From the NCBI GenBank assembly GCA_965218045.1, contig CBDCJX010000012.1, positions 62,001 to 126,000 of the forward strand: a stretch of 64,000 nt of DNA, in the 5' to 3' direction. Shown piece by piece: positions 32,977-42,197 of the stretch. Source of the DNA: CAVRCA01 sp965218045. GTDB taxonomy: Bacteria > Pseudomonadota > Alphaproteobacteria > Acetobacterales > Acetobacteraceae. The notes beneath the pieces were generated by a model, which ran no database searches, had not been told where the DNA came from, and was given only the letters and a program-made list of their open reading frames with translations. Position 1 is the stretch's first letter; every line of letters begins with the position of its first letter. The position numbers were made by a program, and so were the translations under genes.

Positions 32977-34091
32977 ACGCTCGCCCGCAGAAGATCGTCG
33001 AGATCATCAACGTCGACTTCTCGTTGCGCCACTTCCTGCTGCCGCTGATGCGCGGCGCCCGGGCGCGCGGCCACGAGGTGATCGGCGCTTGCGCCGAGGG
33101 ACCGCTGCTTGCGTCGGTACGCGCGGAGGGCTTCCGCATCGAGTGCCTGCCGCCGATGCGCAGCCTCTCGCCAGGCGAGCAGGTGCGCGCCACCCGGGCG
33201 CTGGTGCGGTTGCTGCGCGCCGAGCGGCCCGACCTGGTCCACGCCCACATGCCGATCGCCGGTTTCCTGGGGCGGCTGGCGGCGCGCATCACCGGCGTGC
33301 CCCGCGTCGCCTATACCTGCCACGGGTTCCTGTTCAACCAGCCCGGGCCCTGGTCGCGCCGAGTGGCCTCGCTCGGCATGGAGTGGCTGGGCGGCCGCAT
33401 GACCGACGTTTTCCTCACCGTCTCGCGCGAGGAAGCGGCGGACGCGCGTCGGCTCGGCTTGTCGCGCCATCCGGTCGCCGTGCTGAACGGACGCGACCCC
33501 GCGCGGTTTCGGCCCGATCCGACAGCACGAGCGCGGCTACGCGCCGAGCTTGGGGTTCCGTCCGACCGGGTCGTGGTCACAGTCGTGTCACGGCTGGTGC
33601 GGCACAAGGGCCACGCCGAGCTGGTGGCGGCGATGCGCGACGTGCCCGGCGCGGAACTGTGGGTGGTGGGCGAGCGACTTGCCACCGATCGAGGCGAGGA
33701 TCTCGGGCCCGTGTTCGCCGCCTCGGGCTTGGGCGATCGGCTGCGGCTGCTCGGCTACCGCGAGGACGTCGCGGCCGTGCTCGCCGCTTCGGATGTGTTC
33801 GTGCTGCCAAGCCACTTCGAGGGCCTGCCGATGTCGGTGATCGAGGCGATGCTGACCGGGCTGCCCGTGGTCGCCACCGACATCAGCGGCCCGCGCGAGC
33901 AGGTGGTGGACGAGGCGACCGGCCTGCTGGTCCCGCCGATGTTGGTCGCTCCGCTGGCCAGGGCGATCCGGCGCCTGGCCGAGAATGCCGCGCTGCGGGC
34001 GCGGTTCGGTGCGGCCGGGCGGGTCCGCGCGCTCGATCTCTACGACGAAGCGAAAGTGGTGTCCCGCACCCTCGACCAGCTCGGGCTGTAA
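32952..34091 (+). CDS. Family 4 glycosyltransferase
   Basis: The 379-residue GT-B protein shows FSLRHFLLPLMRGARARGHE, RPDLVHAHMPIAGFLGRLAA, VPRVAYTCHGFLF, VVVTVVSRLVRHKGHAELVA, and the EX7E-type VLPSHFEGLPMSVIEAMLTG donor-binding motif, followed by LPVVATDISGPREQV. It resembles lipid-linked oligosaccharide transferases. ATG 32952 follows CAGGTGA and lies within the end of the heparinase gene (25-nt overlap), so the two are coupled. Its place after rpe-heparinase is where purH often stands. Confidence 0.94.
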   Translation: MGDHQGGLNARPQKIVEIINVDFSLRHFLLPLMRGARARGHEVIGACAEGPLLASVRAEGFRIECLPPMRSLSPGEQVRATRALVRLLRAERPDLVHAHMPIAGFLGRLAARITGVPRVAYTCHGFLFNQPGPWSRRVASLGMEWLGGRMTDVFLTVSREEAADARRLGLSRHPVAVLNGRDPARFRPDPTARARLRAELGVPSDRVVVTVVSRLVRHKGHAELVAAMRDVPGAELWVVGERLATDRGEDLGPVFAASGLGDRLRLLGYREDVAAVLAASDVFVLPSHFEGLPMSVIEAMLTGLPVVATDISGPREQVVDEATGLLVPPMLVAPLARAIRRLAENAALRARFGAAGRVRALDLYDEAKVVSRTLDQLGL

Positions 34092-34102
34092 GCGGGGGCG
34101 GT

Positions 34103-34178
34103 TGGTGGAGCCAATCGGAATCGAACCGACGACCTCCTGAATGCCATTCAGGCGCTCTCCCAACTGAGCTATGGCCCC
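34103..34178 (-). tRNA. tRNA-Ala (anticodon GGC)
   Basis: On the minus strand the 76-nt gene has acceptor GGGGCCA paired with TGGCTCC (one G-U), D-arm AGCTCAGTTGGGAGAGC, anticodon stem CCTGA/TCAGG with loop ATGGCAT (anticodon GGC), T-arm GTCGGTTCGATTCCGAT and encoded CCA. A TATATG on the minus strand about 40 nt upstream could be part of its promoter. Confidence 0.96.
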
Positions 34179-34360
34179 ATTCGCCGACCCGTCCGCGTCG
34201 CGCGACGGCAGCGGGAGGCGGCATATAGCCCCCCTCGCCAAGCGCTATCAAGGCGCAACTTGCCGGGGTGTCCGGAGCACAGGTTCCGCCCGATGCACGG
34301 AGCACGCGTGCGCCCAGTGCTTCCGAGACCAGCCGCCGTAAGCCCCACCCCGCCCGTGCC

Positions 34361-34383
34361 GTGCTCGGCGGGAGGCCGAGCAC
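34361..34383. terminator. Strong hairpin in the gap after the proline-rich protein
   Basis: GTGCTCGGC (34361-34369) and GCCGAGCAC (34375-34383) are perfect 9-bp complements with a 5-nt loop. The site is about 85 nt past the 3' end of the minus-strand gene at 34469 and could end its transcript. No T-run follows on either strand. The rest of 34179-34468 shows nothing else. Confidence 0.35.
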
Positions 34384-34468
34384 CCGCGGCTTTGCTCACG
34401 CTTGGGCTGCGAAAGCCAAATGTCATTTTGAAAACGCAACGTTTGCGACACGCCAAGGCAGTGCCGCC

Positions 34469-35116
34469 TCAGGCCCGGAAAAGCGGCGGTGGCCAGGGGG
34501 GCAGGGAGGGAGGCGACTTGGCAGACACGGCCCGGCGACGGTGCGACGGGACTTGGGGTGGGATGTGAGCCGGGGCTTGGGGGATTGCATCGGGCGGCAC
34601 TTCGTCGAGCGCAGCCGCAGCGAGCGGTGGCTCCGAACGCGGCGGCTTTGGCGGCAGCCGCAGCGGCGCGGGCAGCGGGTCGTTGGTCAGTCGCCGCCAC
34701 AGCGGGCGCAGCAGCCGACCCGCTTGCGGCGACGCCGCGAGCAGCGCCTGCATCTCCGCATCCTCGACCAGCGCCAGCAGCCAGGCGCCGAGATACCCGG
34801 CGCCGAACCGCGCCAGCACCGGGCCGCCCGGCAGCTTCGACCGCTCGGGTGGTGTCGACTCGGCCGGCTCGGCTGCCCGGCGCGGCGCCCGGTCCTTGCG
34901 CGGCGCAAGCGTCCCGGCGGCGAATTGCGCATGCAGCGCGGCGAGGCGCCGCGTCGTGCGCTGCAGGTACTTCCACAGCAGCAAGGCGAGCGGCCCCAGC
35001 ACGTCGCGGTTCCGGGGGTTCCGGTCGACCCAATCGGCGAGCGTCCACCTCAGCCGCTCGACGAGCAGGCCGAAGCGGCACATCAAGCCGGTTGGGGTGG
35101 AGGGGGCTGGGGACAT
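34469..35116 (-). CDS. Proline-rich hypothetical protein, Acetobacteraceae-like
   Basis: The 215-residue product has an N-terminal basic helical part (GLLVERLRWTLADWVDRNPR), LALLLWKYLQRTTRRLAALH with ARFAAGTL-like spacing, the central GPVLARFGAGYLGAWLLALV, and MQALLAASPQAGRLLRPLWR before a Pro/Ala/Arg-rich tail. I associate this pattern (LLAxxPQAGRxLRPL) with an uncharacterised family frequent in Acetobacteraceae, from memory only. No function is known to me. A TTGACA-N18-TATACA promoter lies only about 9 nt before the ATG, suggesting a leaderless transcript. Confidence 0.7.
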   Translation of the reverse strand: MSPAPSTPTGLMCRFGLLVERLRWTLADWVDRNPRNRDVLGPLALLLWKYLQRTTRRLAALHAQFAAGTLAPRKDRAPRRAAEPAESTPPERSKLPGGPVLARFGAGYLGAWLLALVEDAEMQALLAASPQAGRLLRPLWRRLTNDPLPAPLRLPPKPPRSEPPLAAAALDEVPPDAIPQAPAHIPPQVPSHRRRAVSAKSPPSLPPWPPPLFRA

Positions 35117-35124
35117 GGGCGGAG

Positions 35125-35154
35125 TGTATACGCCTATGTTACCAATGGTGTCAA
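35125..35154 (-). promoter_or_regulatory. Sigma-70-like promoter for the 34469-35116 gene, with overlapping palindrome
   Basis: On the minus strand TTGACA (35154-35149) and TATACA (35130-35125) are 18 nt apart. The predicted transcript would begin at or next to the ATG at 35116. ACCAATGGT (35141-35149) is a perfect 4-1-4 palindrome within the spacer, and GTTAC/GTAAC arms flank 35138-35171. The AT-rich gap also serves the divergent livH-like gene, whose own promoter I could not fix. Confidence 0.4.
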
Positions 35155-35259
35155 CAACTGTTATTAGTAACTGCTACGGCGCATGCGTTTGGAGACCTTG
35201 CGTGGCGCGCAACGGACGTGTTTGCTGATCGCGTCAATCATCCAGGACGGGGAGGCGCG

Positions 35260-36186
35260 GTGAGCGACGGTCTGGCTTACGCGCTGCAGCAGCTGATCAA
35301 CGGTGTCACCCTGGGGATGATCTACGGGTTGATCGCCGTGGGTTACACGATGGTCTACGGCATCATCGGGATGATCAACTTCGCCCACGGCGACATATTC
35401 ATGGTCGGGGCCTTCCTGTCGCTCATCGCATTGCTCGGCCTCTCGGCGCTGGGCATCACCTCGGTGCCGCTCGCGCTGGCGCTGACCCTGCTGTTCGCCG
35501 CCGGCATCGCCGCGCTGTATGGCTGGACCGTCGAGCGGATCGCCTACCGACCGCTGCGTGGCTCGTTTCGCCTGGCCCCGCTGATCAGCGCCATCGGCAT
35601 GTCGATCGTGCTGCAGAACTTCGTCCAGGTGAGCCAAGGCGCCCGCGTCAAGCCGATGGAGCCGATGATCCCGGGCGGGATGCGGCTCGCCCATGCCGAG
35701 GGTTTCGCGGTGCAGCTCTCATGGATCCAGGTAGCCATCGTGGTGACCACCTTGCTGGTGCTGACGATCTTCACCTGGCTGGTCACCCGCACCTCGCTTG
35801 GCCGGTCGATGCGGGCTTGCGAGCAGGATCTCAAGATGGCGGGGCTGCTCGGCATCGACACCGATCGCACGATCAGCCTGACCTTCGTCATCGGCGCGGC
35901 GCTGGCGGCGGTCGCCGGCCTGATGTTCCTGCTCTACTACGGCGTGATCGACTTCTTCATCGGCTTCGTTGCCGGCGTAAAGGCGTTCACCGCGGCGGTG
36001 CTCGGCGGCATCGGCTCGCTTCCGGGGGCGGTGCTGGGCGGGCTGCTGATCGGACTGATCGAGGTGTTCTGGTCGGCCTATTTCAGCATCCAGTACAAGG
36101 ATGTGGCGGCGTTCTCGATTCTGGCGATCGTGCTGATCTTCATGCCCACCGGTCTGCTGGGTCGAGCGGACATCGAGAAGGTATGA
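35260..36186 (+). CDS. livH: Branched-chain amino acid-type ABC transporter permease (LivH family)
   Basis: The 308-residue integral membrane protein has the LivH start LQQLINGVTLGMIYGLIAVG, the MINFAHGDIFMVGAFLSL segment, and the typical late AAVLGGIGSLPGAVLGGLLI followed by GLLGRADIEKV. About eight hydrophobic helices are visible. GTG 35260 follows GGGGAGG; the longer open frame upstream is a shadow of the minus-strand gene. The livM start overlaps its stop (ATGA). No binding-protein gene is present in the operon. Confidence 0.93.
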   Translation: MSDGLAYALQQLINGVTLGMIYGLIAVGYTMVYGIIGMINFAHGDIFMVGAFLSLIALLGLSALGITSVPLALALTLLFAAGIAALYGWTVERIAYRPLRGSFRLAPLISAIGMSIVLQNFVQVSQGARVKPMEPMIPGGMRLAHAEGFAVQLSWIQVAIVVTTLLVLTIFTWLVTRTSLGRSMRACEQDLKMAGLLGIDTDRTISLTFVIGAALAAVAGLMFLLYYGVIDFFIGFVAGVKAFTAAVLGGIGSLPGAVLGGLLIGLIEVFWSAYFSIQYKDVAAFSILAIVLIFMPTGLLGRADIEKV

Positions 36187-37451
36187 AACGCGCCCTGCGC
36201 GACGCGTTCCTCTCGGCGCTGGTCGCGCTCGGCCTGTTCGCGCCGATGATCGGCCTGCGTACCAGCCCCGGCGGCGATGGCCTGGTGCTCAACCCGCGAC
36301 CGCTGCCCGTCGCACTGGTGGTCGGTGCCGTGTTCCTGGGGCGGCTGGCGCTGCTGAGCTGGCGCGGCAGCGGCGGCTCGCAGGCATTCGCCGCCAATCG
36401 CAGGCTGGCGGAAGGGCTCACCCGCGCCGGCCGCTTCGTGGCGCCGGTGCTGCTCGTCGCCGCGCTGGCGCTGCCGCTCAGCGGCGAGCGCTACTACCTC
36501 GACCTCGGCGTGTTGGTGCTGACCTACGTGATGCTCGGCTGGGGGCTCAACATCGTGGTCGGCCTGGCCGGTCTGCTCGATCTCGGCTACGTCGCGTTCT
36601 ACGCGGTCGGCGCGTATTCCTACGCCATCATCGCCACCACCTTCGGACTGGGCTTCTGGACCTGCCTGCCGCTCGCCGGGCTGCTCGCGGCATTGTGGGG
36701 CGTGATGCTGGGTTTCCCGGTGTTGCGGCTGCGCGGCGACTACCTGGCGATCGTCACCCTCGCGTTCGGCGAGATCATCCGCATCGTCATCACCAACTGG
36801 GTCTCGCTCACCAACGGCCCGAACGGCATCTCCGGCATCCCGCGCCCGACCCTGTTCGGCCTGAGCTTCAGCCCCGGCGGCGGACCCGGTACCTTCTCCG
36901 ACTATTTCGGCTTGCCGCCGAGCGCCACCTGGCGCGCCGTCTACTTGTATTACGTGATCCTCGCGCTGGCGCTGCTGACCAACTGGGTGACGTTGCGCTT
37001 GCGACGGCTGCCGCTCGGCCGTGCGTGGGAGGCGCTGCGCGAGGACGAGATCGCCTGCCGCTCGCTCGGCATCAACGTCACCGTCACCAAGCTCACCGCG
37101 TTCGCCACCGGTGCCGCGTTCGGCGGCTTCGCCGGCGCCTTCTTCGCGACGCGCCAAGCGTTCATCAGCCCGGAAAGCTTCACCTTCATCGAGAGCGCGA
37201 TCGTGCTGGCGATCGTGGTGCTCGGCGGCCTCGGCAGCCAGCTCGGCGTGGCCCTCGCCGCGCTGATCATGATCGGCGGCTTCGAGGTGTTCCGCTCGCT
37301 CGCCGAGTACCGGATGCTGGTGTTCGGCCTGGCGCTGGTTCTCTTGATGGTGCTGCGTCCGCGCGGCCTGATCTCCGGTCGCACGCCGACCGTGGCGCTG
37401 GGCGCGCGACCGGAGATCGCCGCCGAGCTGGTGGCGCAGGGCCGTGGCTGA
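36183..37451 (+). CDS. livM: Branched-chain amino acid-type ABC transporter permease (LivM family)
   Basis: The 422-residue protein pairs with LivH. After an extended N-terminus with two or three hydrophobic segments it shows the LivM core: LDLGVLVLTYVMLGWGLNIV, GLAGLLDLGYVAFYAVGAY, LRLRGDYLAIVTLAFGEIIR, and WEALREDEIACRSLGINVTV. The last is the EAA-like loop that docks to the ATPases. The end VLMVLRPRGLISGRTP is typical. It overlaps livH by 4 nt and livG by 8 nt. Confidence 0.94.
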   Translation: MKRALRDAFLSALVALGLFAPMIGLRTSPGGDGLVLNPRPLPVALVVGAVFLGRLALLSWRGSGGSQAFAANRRLAEGLTRAGRFVAPVLLVAALALPLSGERYYLDLGVLVLTYVMLGWGLNIVVGLAGLLDLGYVAFYAVGAYSYAIIATTFGLGFWTCLPLAGLLAALWGVMLGFPVLRLRGDYLAIVTLAFGEIIRIVITNWVSLTNGPNGISGIPRPTLFGLSFSPGGGPGTFSDYFGLPPSATWRAVYLYYVILALALLTNWVTLRLRRLPLGRAWEALREDEIACRSLGINVTVTKLTAFATGAAFGGFAGAFFATRQAFISPESFTFIESAIVLAIVVLGGLGSQLGVALAALIMIGGFEVFRSLAEYRMLVFGLALVLLMVLRPRGLISGRTPTVALGARPEIAAELVAQGRG

Positions 37452-38288
37452 CCCGCCTCGCGACCCGGCGAACCCGGCCCTGCTGGAGGTTTCCGGGCTG
37501 ACCATGCAGTTCGGCGGTTTGCGCGCCGTCGACGATCTCTCCTTTGCGGTCGCGCGCAACCAGATCACCGCGGTGATCGGCCCGAATGGTGCGGGCAAGA
37601 CCACGGTGTTCAACTGCATCACCGGTTTCTACCGGCCCACGAGGGGCGCGCTGCGCTTGCGGCACGAGGATGGCGGCCAGTTCAATCTGGAGCGCTTGCC
37701 CGGCCATCGCATCGCCCGGCGCGCTCGGGTCGCCCGCACGTTCCAGAACATCCGCTTGTTCGCCGGCATGTCGGTGCTGGAGAACCTGCTCGTCGCACAG
37801 CACAACCGGCTGATGGCGGCGACCGGTTTCGGGGTGCTGGCCGTGTTCGGCTTGAGCCGCTACCCCGCCGCCGAACGGGACGCCATCGAACGGGCGCGCT
37901 TGTGGCTGGATGCGGTCGGGCTGGTCGATCGGGCGGATGACCCGGCCGGCGCGCTGCCCTATGGCGCGCAGCGGCGGCTGGAGATCGCGCGCGCGATGTG
38001 CATCGACCCCGTGCTGCTGTGCCTCGACGAGCCCGCCGCCGGGCTCAATCCGCGCGAGAGCGAGGAGCTCAACGCGTTGCTGCTGCGCATTCGCGACGAT
38101 GGCCGCACCATCCTGCTGATCGAGCACGACATGGGCGTGGTGATGCGTATCAGCGACCACATCGTCGTGCTCGATCACGGCCGCAAGATCAGCGACGGCA
38201 CGCCCGAACGGGTCCGCAACGACCCGCACGTGATCGCCGCCTATCTCGGCGAGGGCGACGAGGGCGACGACGCGGCCGAGGCGGCGGC

Positions 38289-38292
<4 letters not shown>
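37444..38292 (+). CDS. livG: Branched-chain amino acid-type ABC transporter ATPase (LivG family)
   Basis: The 282-residue ATPase has Walker A GPNGAGKTTVFNCITGF, a Q-loop region RTFQNIRLFAGMSVLENLLV, the signature LPYGAQRRLEIARAM (an unusual but family-typical YGxQRRxEIARA), Walker B LLCLDEPAAGLNPRE and the switch His in LLIEHDMGVVM. The C-terminus ends ERVRNDPHVIAAYLGEGDE, as in LivG. GTG 37444 lies within livM. Confidence 0.95.
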
Positions 38293-39038
<746 letters not shown>

Positions 39039-39043
39039 CCCGG

Positions 39044-39057
39044 ATACTCGCTGGTAT
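39044..39057. promoter_or_regulatory. Weak third copy of the TetR-type palindrome
   Basis: ATACTCGCTGGTAT keeps the TAC-N6-GTA frame of the sites at 22260 and 42863, but the inner CC/GG pairs are only half conserved. It lies 75 nt before the luciferase-like monooxygenase. It may be chance. Confidence 0.2.
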
Positions 39058-39131
39058 GATCGGTCGCGGCGACCTCGCTGCTCGCCCGCGCTGGTCGGCG
39101 CGTGCCGGCGACACGTCTGGAGGGAATGGTG

Positions 39132-40406
39132 ATGAAGTTCATGTGGTTTCACCTGATGCCGTACACGGAGCTGCCGGAGGACTTCCGGGACAAGAACCCG
39201 TCGGTCTGGGTGGACATCCACTCGTCGCTGTTCGACCCGAAGCGCGCGCATCTGATGTACAACGAGTTCATGGACGAGATGGAGTTCGCGGCCGAGTGCG
39301 GTTTCGACGCGATCTGTTGCAACGAGCACCACTCGAACGGCTACGGGCTGATGCCGTCGCCAAACCTGATCGCCTCCTCGCTGGCGCGGCGCACGAGCAA
39401 CACCGCGATCTGCGTGATGGGCAACTCGATCGCGTTGTACAATCCGCCGACCCGGGTTGCGGAGGAGTTCGCGATGATCGACTGCATCTCCGGCGGGCGG
39501 CTGATCGCCGGCTTCCCGGTCGGTTCGCCGATGGATACCTGCTACGCCTTCGGCCAGAACCCGTCGATGCTGCGCGAGCGCTATCACGAGGCGCACGACC
39601 TGATCGTCAAGGCGTGGACCGAGCAGGAGACCTTCCCGTTCAACGGCCGCTACAACCAGCAGCGCTACGTCAATATCTGGCCGCGCCCGATTCAGCGGCC
39701 ACATCCGCCAATCTGGGTGCCCGGCGGCGGCTCGGTCGAGACGTGGCAGTGGTGCGCCGAAATGGACTACGTGTACTGCTACCTGTCATATTACGGCTTC
39801 AAGGCCGGTCGCGCGACCATGCATGGTTTCTGGGAGGAAATGGCACGCATCGGCAAGGATCGCAATCCGTACCGCGCCGGCTTCCTGCAATTCGTCGGCG
39901 TGGGCGAGAGCCGGCAGCACGCGTTCGATCTCTACAGCGAGGCGGCGGAGTATTTCTACGGCCGCTGCCTGCACGTCGATCCGCGTTTCGCCAACCCGCC
40001 GGGCTACACCACCGAGGCGACGCAGCGCGCCGGCATCCAGGGCATGGTGCAGCGCGCCGCCGCCGCCTCGACCGGGCGCTCGCGCATCGGCAACGCGCCG
40101 CGTCCGACCGACATGAAAACCATCGTCGATGATGGCTACGTCATCATCGGCTCGCCCGACGAGGTGGTGGAGCAGCTGCGCGAGGTCGCGACCGACCTCA
40201 ATGTCGGCCACCTCATGCTGCTTCTGCAGTTCGGCAACATGGGCAAGGAGCTGGCCAAGTACAACACCAAGCTGTTCGCCGATCAGGTGATGCCGAAGCT
40301 GCATCCGCTGTTCTCCGAGTGGGAGGACAAGTGGTGGCCGCAGCCAATGGAGATGGACCAGCGCGCCGAAGTCCCGGCCTACCTGCCGAAAATCGCCGCG
40401 GAGTAG
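39132..40406 (+). CDS. Luciferase-like (FMN-dependent) monooxygenase
   Basis: The 424-residue protein is a bacterial-luciferase-fold oxygenase: MKFMWFHLMPYTELPEDF, EFAAECGFDAICCNEHHSN, TSNTAICVMGNSIALYNPP, VAEEFAMIDCISGGRLIAGF, and HPPIWVPGGGSVETWQWCAE. The C-terminal VIIGSPDEVVEQLREVATDL is the usual LLM ending. Members oxidise aldehydes, alkanes, ketones or sulfonates with reduced FMN from a partner. GGAGG is 8 nt before ATG 39132, which is preferred over ATG 39126. It is followed by two alpha/beta hydrolases on the same strand. Confidence 0.92.
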   Translation: MKFMWFHLMPYTELPEDFRDKNPSVWVDIHSSLFDPKRAHLMYNEFMDEMEFAAECGFDAICCNEHHSNGYGLMPSPNLIASSLARRTSNTAICVMGNSIALYNPPTRVAEEFAMIDCISGGRLIAGFPVGSPMDTCYAFGQNPSMLRERYHEAHDLIVKAWTEQETFPFNGRYNQQRYVNIWPRPIQRPHPPIWVPGGGSVETWQWCAEMDYVYCYLSYYGFKAGRATMHGFWEEMARIGKDRNPYRAGFLQFVGVGESRQHAFDLYSEAAEYFYGRCLHVDPRFANPPGYTTEATQRAGIQGMVQRAAAASTGRSRIGNAPRPTDMKTIVDDGYVIIGSPDEVVEQLREVATDLNVGHLMLLLQFGNMGKELAKYNTKLFADQVMPKLHPLFSEWEDKWWPQPMEMDQRAEVPAYLPKIAAE

Positions 40407-40448
40407 CGATCGAGTCCACCGGCGTGACGGCGAACGAGGAGGACGACG

Positions 40449-41231
40449 TTGAGCGAACTCGAGACGTTGACCGTGGACGTCAACGGCTTTCCCACTCGCG
40501 TCTGGCGCAAGGGCGAGGGGCCAAAGCTTGGCTTCCTCGCTGGATACGGCGGGCTGACGCGATGGGTGCCGTTTCTCGATGCCTTGGCGGAACGGCGCAC
40601 GGTGATCGTGCCGTCGCTGCCGGGCTTTCCCGGCGGCGATCGCGGACATGCTGCGCTGGACACGCACCTCGACTGGGTGTTGGCGGTTCGCGAGTTGCTG
40701 GTGAAGTCCGAGCTGGATGGCGCCGACCTGGCGGCGAGCTCGGTGGGCGGCGCGCTTGCTGCCGAGGTGGCGGCGATCTGGCCCGACAGCGTGCGGCGGC
40801 TGGCGCTGATCGCGCCGTTCGGTCTGTTCGACGAGAGTGATCCGGCCACTGATCCGTGGGCGCAACGAGCCGACAATGTGCCAGGCTTGATGTGCGCCGA
40901 TCCCGATATCTGGACCGCGCTGAAGGCCGCGCCGGAGGGTGCGAACTCGACCGAATGGCCGATCGAGCAGACGCGCGCCAACGAGGCCGCCGCGCGTTTC
41001 CTCTGGCCGTTGGGCGCCACCAAGCTCGAGAAGCGCCTGCCACTGATCAAGGCGCCGGTGTTGCTGATCTGGGGCGAGCAGGATCAGGTGATGCCGCGCA
41101 GCTACGCCGAACGTTTCGCCGCGCGGCTCGGCGGCAGCAGCGAAACCAAGCTGATCGCCGGTGCCGGCCATCTCGCCGAACTCGACAAGCCGACCGAGGT
41201 CGCCGCGGCGATCCTCAGTTGGACAACGTGA
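40449..41231 (+). CDS. Alpha/beta hydrolase
   Basis: The 260-residue protein begins at TTG 40449 after GAGGAGGACGACG. It shows GFLAGYGGLTRWVPFLDALA (oxyanion side), VIVPSLPGFPGGDRG, the nucleophile elbow LAASSVGGALAAEVAA with Ser (SxGG), the acid loop APVLLIWGEQDQVMP and the terminal His in AGAGHLAELDKPTEVAAAI. Substrate is unknown; the position after a monooxygenase suggests cleavage of an oxidation product such as an ester or diketone. It ends 10 nt before the next gene. Confidence 0.92.
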   Translation: MSELETLTVDVNGFPTRVWRKGEGPKLGFLAGYGGLTRWVPFLDALAERRTVIVPSLPGFPGGDRGHAALDTHLDWVLAVRELLVKSELDGADLAASSVGGALAAEVAAIWPDSVRRLALIAPFGLFDESDPATDPWAQRADNVPGLMCADPDIWTALKAAPEGANSTEWPIEQTRANEAAARFLWPLGATKLEKRLPLIKAPVLLIWGEQDQVMPRSYAERFAARLGGSSETKLIAGAGHLAELDKPTEVAAAILSWTT

Positions 41232-41241
41232 GGGACACACC

Positions 41242-42189
41242 GTGATAGCGATGGATGCCGGCGCCCGACGCGTGCTCGACCTGATCCGCGAGGCCGGGCG
41301 GCCGCCGATCGAAGAGTCCACCCCCGCCGAAGCGCGCGAAGCGATGGCGCGCAGCCGCGAGGTGCTGCAACCCGATCCGCCCGAGGTGGCGGAGGTTCGC
41401 GCCCTCGAAGCGCCCGGCCCGGCTGGCGCGATCCCGCTGCGTTACTATCGCGGCATCGGCGTCGCCGCGAGCAACGCGCCGGCGCTGGTGTATTTCCACG
41501 GCGGTGGCTGGGTGATCGGTGATCTCGAAAGTCATGACGGCGTGTGTCGGCGGATCGCCAACGACGCGCGCTGCGTCGTTGTCTCGGTGCATTACCGGCT
41601 TGCGCCCGAGCATCGATTCCCCGCCGCGGTCGACGATTCCGCCGCCGCCACGCGCTGGGTGATCGAGCAGGCCGCAGCGCTCGGCATCGACCCGACAAGG
41701 GTGGCGGTGGGTGGCGACAGTGCCGGTGGCAATCTCGCGGCGGTGATGGCGCTGATGTCGCGCGACGGCGAACTGCCGAAGCTCAGCTTCCAGGCATTGA
41801 TCTATCCGGCCACCGACATGGCGGGACGCTATCCGTCGTATGAGCGGACCAATTCGGGGTTGCTGCTCACCTCCGTCGGTATGCGTTGGTTCATCGACCA
41901 TTATCTGAACGACAAGAACAAGCAGGCGACCGACTGGCGCGCCTCGCCACTGCGGGCCGAGACACTCGGCGGCACGCCGCCGGCGCTGGTCATCACCGCC
42001 TACCACGATCCGCTGTGCGACGAGGGCGAGGCATACGCGCAACGCTTGGAGCATGAGGGCGTGCACGTCACCCGGCTCCGCTTTGCCGATCAGATCCACG
42101 GTTTTCTGACCATGGGCCGGTTCGTCCCGGCAGCCGACACCGCGCTCGAAATGATCGCGGTCGCGCTGCGCAATGCCTGGGCGCGCTGA
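41242..42189 (+). CDS. HSL-family esterase (alpha/beta hydrolase)
   Basis: The 315-residue protein carries the hormone-sensitive-lipase hallmarks: LVYFHGGGWVIGDLESHDG oxyanion motif, VVVSVHYRLAPEHRFPAAVD, the nucleophile VAVGGDSAGGNLAAVMA, ALVITAYHDPLCDEGEAYA with the acid, and IHGFLTMGRF with the catalytic His. Such enzymes cut short-chain esters. GAGGGA 6 nt before GTG 41242 favours that start over ATG 41251. It could hydrolyse esters made by the Baeyer-Villiger enzyme. Confidence 0.95.
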   Translation: MIAMDAGARRVLDLIREAGRPPIEESTPAEAREAMARSREVLQPDPPEVAEVRALEAPGPAGAIPLRYYRGIGVAASNAPALVYFHGGGWVIGDLESHDGVCRRIANDARCVVVSVHYRLAPEHRFPAAVDDSAAATRWVIEQAAALGIDPTRVAVGGDSAGGNLAAVMALMSRDGELPKLSFQALIYPATDMAGRYPSYERTNSGLLLTSVGMRWFIDHYLNDKNKQATDWRASPLRAETLGGTPPALVITAYHDPLCDEGEAYAQRLEHEGVHVTRLRFADQIHGFLTMGRFVPAADTALEMIAVALRNAWAR

Positions 42190-42197
42190 GCGCCGGG

